Shown piece after piece: positions 33,401 to 42,400 of a DNA stretch of 64,000 bases. The DNA lies in contig NZ_CP063832.1 in the NCBI RefSeq assembly GCF_023277925.1, positions 1,769,001 to 1,833,000 of the forward strand. The letters are read 5' to 3'. The notes beneath the pieces were generated by a model. The model ran no database searches and had not been told where the DNA came from. It worked only from the letters and a program-made list of their open reading frames with translations. Every line of letters begins with the position of its first letter. Positions within the stretch are counted from its first letter, which is position 1. Position numbers and translations under genes: made by a program. This DNA is from Pseudomonas entomophila. GTDB lineage: Bacteria > Pseudomonadota > Gammaproteobacteria > Pseudomonadales > Pseudomonadaceae.

Positions 33401-36400
33401 CGGCATCATCCAGCAGGAAAGTGACCTGCTGGACATAGGGGTCGGCCCCCTCGCTGGCCAGGTGGTGGAAATGAATACCTGCCTGCAAGGGGCCCAGGGG
33501 GTAGATGTCCTGCACATTGGCGGTGCCCCCCGGCACGCTGGCGACGATCCGGTCGATAGCCTGTTGCTCCAGCGCGACCAGCGTCAGCAGCTCCGGCGTG
33601 ATGTGGGTGCAGTCGTCACCGATGCGATTGGCCGGCACCTGCGTCTCGGACGCCTGGCCGAGGGTGGCGGCCAGGGCCGCTACGGTCGGCTTGTCGAACA
33701 GCACGCGGATATCCACCGTCATGCCTTGCGCACGCAGACGCGAGGTCAGGGTCACGGCCAGCAGCGAGTGGCCACCCAGCTCGAAGAAGTTGTCGTGCCG
33801 CCCTACCCGCTCCACCCCCAGCAACTCGGCCCAGAGATCAGCCAGCAGTTCCTCGGTCGCGCCTTCGGGCGCCTCGTAGGCCCGGCTCTGCATCATCTCC
33901 GGCACTGGCAGCGCCTTGCGGTCGAGCTTGCCGTTGGGGCTCAGCGGCAGCGCCTCCAGGTGGATGAACTGCGCCGGCACCATGAACTCCGGCAGCCGCT
34001 CCAGCAGCGCCGCGCGCAGGACCTCTGTGGCGTGCGGGGTGCCGGTGCAGTACGCCACCAGGCGCTGCTCGCGGGCCAGTACCACCGCCTCCTTGACCCC
34101 CTCGATGCGCGTCAGGCAGGCCTGGATTTCGCCCAGCTCGATGCGCAGGCCACGCAGCTTGACCTGGTCGTCGTTGCGCCCCAGGTACTCCAGGTTGCCG
34201 TCGGCCAGGTGCCGCGCCAGGTCGCCGGTGCGGTACAGCCGCCCGCCCGGGCGGGTGCCGAACGGGTCGTCGAGGAAGCGTTCGGCGGTCAGTTCGGCTC
34301 GGTTCAGGTAACCGCGGGCCACCTGCACCCCGCCGATGTACAGCTCGCCCGCCACCCCTTGCGGCACCGGCTGGCCGTGGCCGTCCAGCACGTACAGCGT
34401 GGTGTTGGCGATTGGCTTGCCGATCGGCGTGTTATCCGGCGCCGTCGTGCAGTGCCAGGCACTGACGTCCACCGCCGCCTCGGTCGGGCCGTACAGGTTG
34501 TGCAGCTCGACCGTCGGCAGTTGCGCCTGGAAGCGCCGCACCAGCGCGCCGGGCAAGGCTTCGCCGCTGCACAGCACGCGCTTGAGGCGGTCGGCCTGGA
34601 CCGCGCCATGGGCGAGGAATACATCCAGCATCGAGGGCACGAAGTGCAAGGTGCTGACCTGCTCGGCGCGAATCACCTCGCGCAGGTATTCCGGGTCGCG
34701 GTGGCCACCGGGCCGGGCCATGACCAGGCGCGCGCCGGTCTGCAACGGCCAGAGGAATTCCCACACCGACACGTCGAAGCTGAACGGGGTCTTCTGCAGC
34801 ACCACGTCGTCCAGGCCCAGCGGATAGGCGTCCTGCATCCACAGCAGGCGGTTGACCACCCCGGCGTGCTCGTTCATCACGCCCTTGGGCAGGCCGGTGG
34901 AGCCGGAGGTGTAGATCACATAGGCCAGGTGGCGCGGGGTCAGCCCGGCCAGCACCGGGGCCTGCGTCGGTTGCGCCAGCCAGCTCGGTTGGTCGAGGTC
35001 GATCAGCGGCACCGTGGCGGCCTCGGGCACGTGGCGCGTGGCCGCGTGCACCAGCACCGCCACCGGGGCGCTGTCACTGAGCATGTGGCGAATGCGTTCG
35101 GCCGGGTACTCCGGGTCCACCGGCACATAGGCGCCGCCGGCCTTGAGGATGGCCAGCAGGCCGACCACCATCGCCAGGCTGCGTTCGACGCAGATCGCCA
35201 CGCGGTCGTCGGGTTTTACCCCCAGGGCGAGCAGGTGATGGGCCAGGCGGTTGGCCTGCTCGTCGAGCTGGCGATAAGTCAGCGCGCCCTCCTCGGCCTT
35301 CACCGCCACCGCGTCCGGAGTCCGGCGCACCTGGGCTTCGATCAGCCCGTGCAGGGTTTGCTCCAGGTCGTAGTCCACCCGCGTGTCGTTAAAGTCCACC
35401 AGCAGTTGCCGGCGTTCCGCAGCACCCAGCAATACCGACTCGGACGGGATCACTTCACCCGAAGCGATGAAGCTCCACAACAGTTGCTCCAGATATCGGG
35501 CATAGCGCTGCACCGTCTCGTGGTCGAACAGCGCCGTCGCGTAGACCAGCGCGCCGACGAAACCGTCGGTACTTTCGCCCATGCTCAGGCTGAGGTCGAA
35601 CTTCGCTACGCGAGCCTCGGCTTCCAGCAGCGAAAGCGACAACCCCTCAAGGTGCAGCGGCGGCTGGCCAACGGTGCCGTCCCAGTCCAGCGCGGCTTGG
35701 TACAGCGGCGTGTGGGACAGGCTGCGCGGTGGGCGCAGCAGCTCCACCACTTGCTCGAACGGCACATCCTGATGGTCCTGGGCGGCGATCACCACCGCCT
35801 TGACCCGGGCGAGCAAGGTGCCCAGGTCCGGCGCCCCCGAGGTGTCGATGCGCAAGGCCAGGGAGTTGACGAACAACCCGATAAGCCCCTCGACCGCGGT
35901 TTGCCGACGGTTGGCCACCGGCGTACCGATTACCACCTCGGCCTGCCCCGACAGACGCGCCAGCAGCACCGCCCAGGCGGCGGTGAACAGCATGAACGGC
36001 GTGATCCCGTGGTGCTGGCAGAGCGCCTTGAGCTCGGTGCTCAGGCGTGGGTCCAGGCTCAGGTCGACACGCTCGCCGGTGTAGTCCTGGTGCGGCGGAC
36101 GCGGCCGATCGCTGGGCAGGGCCAGCAACACCGGCGCACCGGCCAGCGCCTGGCGCCAGTAGTCGCCCTGGCGCTGCAACTCGTCCCCCGTCAGCCAGCG
36201 GCGTTGCCAGATGGCGTAGTCGCCGTACTGGATCGCCAGGGGTACCAGCGGGTCCTCGCCACCGGCGGCGAATGCCGGGTACAAGGCCGCCAGTTCCTGG
36301 GTGAGCACGCCCACCGACCAGCCGTCGGCGACGATATGGTGCAGGGTGAGCAGCAGCACGTGGTGGTCCGGCGCCAGGCACAGCAAGCGGCCACGGATAG

Positions 36401-39400
36401 GTAACTGATGCGCCAGGTCGAACGGCAGCGATGCCTCCTCCTGGGCCAGCGTTCGCAACAGCTGCGGCTGCCCGCGCAAGTCGTGCCAGGCCAGGGCGAA
36501 GCCGCCGTGCCCGGGCACCACCCGCACCCGCGCTTCGGCGCCCTCCTGGTTGAACTGGCTGCGCAGGCTCTCATGGCGTTCGACGATGCGCGCCAGGGCG
36601 CGCTCCAGCGCCGTGCGCTCCAGCGGCCCACGCAGCTCCAGGCCCAGCGGAATATGGTAGGCGGCGCTGGCATCGCCCATCTGCGCCAGGAACCACAGGC
36701 GCTGCTGAGCAAACGACAGTGGCTGCGACTGGCCCCGCGCCGCCGCTTCCAGCAACGGCAACGCCCGCCCCTGGTTGCCCGCCAATGCCGCCGCGACGGC
36801 CTGCAGGCGGTCATCGGCGAACAACGTGCCCAACGCCAGCTCCAGGCCCAGGCGCTGGCGCAACTGGCCGACCATGCGCATGGCCAGCAGCGAGTGGCCG
36901 CCCAGCGCGAAGAAGCGGTCCTGGCGCCCGACCCGCTCGACCTGCAGCAGCTCGCTCCAGAGCTGGGCCAGGGCAATTTCCAGTTCACCTTCGGCCGCTT
37001 GGTAAACCTGCTCGGCCAGCGCCTCGCGCTCGGGCGCCGGCAGCGCGCGGCGGTCGACCTTGCCGTTGGCGGTCAATGGCCACGCCGCGAGCCGCACCAG
37101 CGCCACCGGCACCATGTAGGCTGGCAGGCGCTGCTGCAACAGCGCGCGCAACTCGGCGGGCGTCGGCGCCTCGTCCCGGGCGATGAACCAGGCCACCAGC
37201 CGTGGCTGGCCCGCTTGCTCCTCGCGGGCCAGTACCAAGGCCTCTTCGATACCGGGCACTTGCAGCAATTGGGCTTCGATTTCACCGAGTTCGATGCGCA
37301 GGCCGCGCACCTTCACCTGGTCATCGTTGCGCCCCAGGTACTCCAAGGTGCCGTCGGTGTTCCAACGCGCCAGGTCACCGGTGCGGTACATCCGCGCCCC
37401 CGGTGTTTCGCTGAACGGGTCTGAGAGGAAGCGGGCCTCGGTCAGGTCAGGGCGGTTGAGGTAACCCCGCGCCACGCCCGCACCGCCCACATAAAGCTCG
37501 CCCGCCGCACCGGATGGCACCAGTTGCAGGGCCTCGTCCAGCAGATAGGCGCGGGCATTGGCGATCGGCCGGCCGATATCCAGCGCGCCGCCCGGCAGTA
37601 CCAGCCCGGACGTGGCGACCACAGTGGTTTCGGTGGGGCCGTAGTTGTTCACCACCACGCAGCCCGGATCGCTGTTGAACTGGCGCAGGCGATCGCCGCC
37701 GATCAGCAACACGCGCAAGGTCGGATGGCGCAGCCCTTGGCTGAAGGCGTACTCGGCCACCGGGGTGGGCAGGAAGGCCACCTTCAGCGGCTGCGCCAGC
37801 CACCAGGCCAGCAGCGCGTCGAGCTGCTCGTTGCCCAGCGGCTCTGGGGGCAAATGCAGCACCGCGCCGGCGCACAGGGCCGGCCAGACCTCCCAGGCCA
37901 TGGCGTCGAAGCCAAAGCCGGCAACGCTGGCGGTGTGGTCCCCGGCCCTCAGCTCGAAGGCCTTGCGGTGCCAGTGGATGAGGTTGGCCAGGGCCCGGTG
38001 TTCGACCATCACCCCCTTGGGCTCGCCGGTGGAGCCGGAGGTGTAGATCACATAGGCCAGGTGAGCGGGGGCCAGGCCCGCGACCACGGGGTTGTCGGGG
38101 CGCGCCGGCCAGTCGGGCTGGTCGAGGGCCAGTAAAGGCACCTGCAGACCTTCAAGACGCTCGAACAGCACCCGCTGGGCCAGCACCGCCACCGGCGCGC
38201 TGTCGCTCAACAGGTAACGCACGCGCGAGTCGGGATGGGCGGGATCCACCGGCACGTAGCCGGCACCGGCCTTGAGCACCGCCAGCAAGGCGACCAAGGT
38301 GTCCAGCCCGCGCCGTGCCACCACCGCCACGCGGTCGTCGGGGCGTACGCCCAGCTCGATCAGGCGATGGGCCAGGGCATTGGCCTGGCGGTTCAGTTCG
38401 CCATAGCTCAGGGTTTGCTCGCCGGCCTTGGCCGCCAGGGCTTGCGGCGCCTGGGCCACCTGGGCCTCGAACAGCCCCGGCAGGGTCTGGCCACGGGGGA
38501 AGGCCCGTGTCGTGTTGTTGAAACCATGCAGCAGGCGCTTGCGCTCCGCGTCACCGACCAGCGCGACTTCGGCCAGCGCTTGCCGGTCATTGTCCACCAT
38601 GGCCTGCAGCAGCGTTTCGAAGTAGCCGGCAAAGCGCTGCACGCTGGCCTGGTCGAACAGCGCGGTGGCGTACTCCAGGCTGCCGACCAGCGCCTCGCCC
38701 TGCTCGCCCATGTTCAGCGACAGGTCGAACTTGGCCACCTGGATGCCCTGCGCCACCGCCTCCAACTGCAGCCCTGCCAACTGCAGGACGGCGCCATCGC
38801 TGGCCAGCCAGTTGAGGGTGGTCTGGAACAGCGGCGTGTGGCTGAGGCTACGTGCCGGGCGCACGATCTCCACCACCTGCTCGAACGGCAAGTCCTGGTG
38901 CGCCTGGGCCTGGAGCAGGCGCTGCTGCACCTGGGCCAGCAAGGCTGCGGCGCACGGCGCGCACGCCAGGTCGATGCGTATTGCCAAGGTGTTGACGAAC
39001 AGCCCCACCAGGGGCTCCAGTTCGGTGCGGCCACGCCCGGCCACCGGGCAGCCCACCACCACCTCGGCCTGGCCGGCCAGGCGGGACAGGGTCGTGGCCC
39101 AGGCACTCATCAGCACCGTGTACAGGGTCACCTGGTGACGTTGGGCCAGGGCCCGCAGGCCGGCCGCCAACTGCTCGTCCAGGCGCAGCACCAGGCTGGC
39201 GCCGCTGAAGTCCTGGCGCGCCGGGCGCGGCCGGTCGCTGGGCAGGCTAAGCAGGGTCGGCGCACCGTCCAGGGTTTCACGCCAGTAGTCGGCCTGGCGC
39301 TGCAGTTGCTCGCCCGCCAGCCAGCGGCGTTGCCACACAGCGTAGTCGCCGTACTGAATCGCCAAGGGTGGCAGCGGGTCTTCCTGGCCCTGGCACAGGG

Positions 39401-42400
39401 CCGGGTACAACACGCCGAGCTCGCGAGTCAGCACACCCAGGGACCAACCATCAGCAATGGCATGGTGCACGGTCAGGGCCAGCACATGGTGCTGCTCGCC
39501 CAGCTGCAACAAGCTGGCGCGCAGCAATGGCCCGGCGACCAGATCGAACGGCGCGACGGCCTCGTTGCGCAGGCGCGCGGGCAGGTCTTTGTGTGCCAGT
39601 GCCTCGCGGCGCAACCAGCCCGGTTGCGGGGTCGCATCGACGCGCACTGCGGCGCTGTCGCCACAGGGCACGAAGCGGCTGCGCAAGGTTTCGTGGCGCT
39701 CGACGATACGTAGCAAGGCACGCTCCAGCGCCGTAGCATCCAAGGCACCTCGCAGGCCCAGGGCCAGCGGCATGTTGTAGGCCTGGTTGCCGCCTTCCAG
39801 CTGGGCCAGGAACCACAGGCGCTGCTGGGCGAACGACAACGGCAGGGCCTGCTCGCGATCGATCGCCACGATCGCTGGGAGGTCGCTGGCACTTGCATTG
39901 GCCAGCACCTGGGCCAGTGCGGCCAGTTCGGCATTGGCGAACAGGTCGGCCAGGGCCAGTTCCACGCCAAGGCGCTGGCGCACCTGGGACACCAGGCGCA
40001 TGGCCAGCAATGAGTGGCCGCCCATTTCGAAGAAGTGGTCGTGGCGGCCGACCCGCTCGACCTTGAGCAACTCGGCCCAGATCGCCGCCAGGGCGGTTTC
40101 CACCTCACCCTGGGGTGCCTCGAAGCCTCGGCGGATCACGTCTTCGTTGCCCGGCTGCGGCAATGCGCGGCGGTCGAGCTTGCCGTTGGCGGTCAGTGGC
40201 AGAGCCTCCAGTTGCACATAGGCCGACGGCAGCATGTAGTCCGGCAATTGGCCTTGCAGTTGCTGGTGCAACTCGGCGATTGCTTCATGGCCGGTGAAAT
40301 AAGCCACCAGGCGCTTGTCGCCCGGGGCGTCCTCGCGCAGCACCACGGCCACGTCGCGCACACCTGTGCACGCCGCCAAACACGCCTCGATCTCGCCCAG
40401 CTCGATACGGAAACCACGCAGCTTGACCTGCTGGTCGGCGCGCCCCAGGTAGCGCAGGGTGCCGTCCGCCTGCCAGCAGGCCAGGTCACCGCTGCGGTAC
40501 ATGGTCCCGCCGTGGAACGGGTCGGCCAGGAAACGCTCGGCGGTCAGCTCGGGCTGGCCCAGGTAGCCCAGGGCCACGCCGTCACCGGCAATGTACAGCT
40601 CGCCCACCGCGCCCACCGGCAGCAACTGCCGACGGGCATCGAGCACATAGCAACGGGCGTTGCCGATCGGCTTGCCGATGGGGATGCTGCCCTCTCCCAC
40701 GCTGACGATTTCGTGGGTGGTGCTGAACGTGGTGGCTTCGGTCGGGCCGTAACCGTTGAGCAGGTGTTGCGGCGCGCCGTCACGCAGCACGCGGGCGATG
40801 ACTGCCGGGTCCAGCACATCACCGCCGACCATCAGGTAGCGCAGCCTGCGGAACGCCGGCAGCAGGTCATCGGCGAACTGGTGGAACAGCCCGGCCGTCA
40901 GCCACAGCACGGTCACGCCCTGGGCCAGCAGTGCGTCTCGGAGGGCCTGGCGCGACAGCACCTGGTCCTGGTCGATCACCACCACCGCGCCGCCATTGAG
41001 CAGCGGCGCCCAGACTTCCAGGGTACTGGCGTCGAACGCCGGGTTGGAGGCGAACGCCACCCGGTCCTGGCTGTTGAAATCGGCAAAGCCGTTATTGATG
41101 GCCAGGCGCACGATGGCCCGGTGCGGCACCTGCACCCCTTTCGGCATGCCGGTGGAGCCGGAGGTGTACATGATGTACGCGGCGTTGCCGGCGTCCACCG
41201 CCAGGTTCAGGGGCTCGCTGGCGTAGCGGCCGAGGTCGAGCCGGTCCAGCGCGATCCTACGTGCGCCCTCCACATCTGGCTGGTCACTGTGGGTCAGCAA
41301 CACCACGGCCTGGCTGTCCGCGACCATGAACGCCTGGCGTTCGACCGGCGCATTGCCGTCCAGCGGCACGAACACCGCCGCGCATTTGCTCACGGCCAAC
41401 TGGGCCGCCAGCAGGTCGAAGCAACGGGGCAGCAGCAAGGCCACCCGATCACCAGCCTGCACGCCCAGCTCCAGCAGATAGCCCGCCAGTCGATTGGCGT
41501 GCTGGTCAAGCGCGCGATAGCTCCAGTGGCGCTCGCCATGGATGACTGCCAGCGCCTCAGGGTTCAGGCTGGCGTGCGTCTCGAATACGGTATGCACGGC
41601 CCTGTCGCGTGGGTAATCGCGCGGGGTGTCGTTGAACAGCCGCAGCACTCGCTCGCGCTCGTTCGCCGGCAGCGCGACCAGGCTGTGCAGCGGTGTCGCT
41701 GGCGCGTGCTCCAGCGCCTCGGCCAGGTGTGCCAGGACAACCTGCAACAGCTGGCAAACCAGACGCCCGTCCACGCCCGGCACGGCCTGCACGGTCAGGG
41801 AGAAGCCACTGCCCAGGTCATCGACGCTGACCACCAGCGGGTAATTGGTGGCCTCGACGGAGTGCACGATCTCGATACCGGCCCAGCCGGTACGCAACAC
41901 CGCCTCACTGCCCCCATGGCCACTGTGCCGGTAGTTGAGCAAGGTGTTGAATAACGGCGTCGGCGCCGCCACGCCACTGCAGCGCTGGGCCAGGGCCAGC
42001 GGTGCGTGCTCATGGCGCATCAGGGTGCTCAGGCGCTGGTGGGTGGCCTTGACCGCCGTGGGCAGGTCGCTGCCCACCAGCGCCACACTGAACGGCAAGG
42101 TATTGATGAAGATACCCAGGGCCCGGTCGGCGGCTTCGGCACCGACCAGGCGGCCCATCAGCACCGTGCCGAACACCACCTGGTCACGCCCGGTCAGCAT
42201 GCCCAGCACCCGCGCCCAGGCCAGGTGGAACAGGCTGGCGACACTCACCCCCTGGGCCCGCGCCTGGTTGCGCAGGCCTTGGCACAGGGTCGGGTCGAGG
42301 GCCAGGCGCTGTTCGTCCAGCACCGCGCCATCACCCTGCACATCGCCCAGGCCATAGGCCAGGGTCGCCTCGTCGATCATGCCGAGCATGTCGCGGAAGA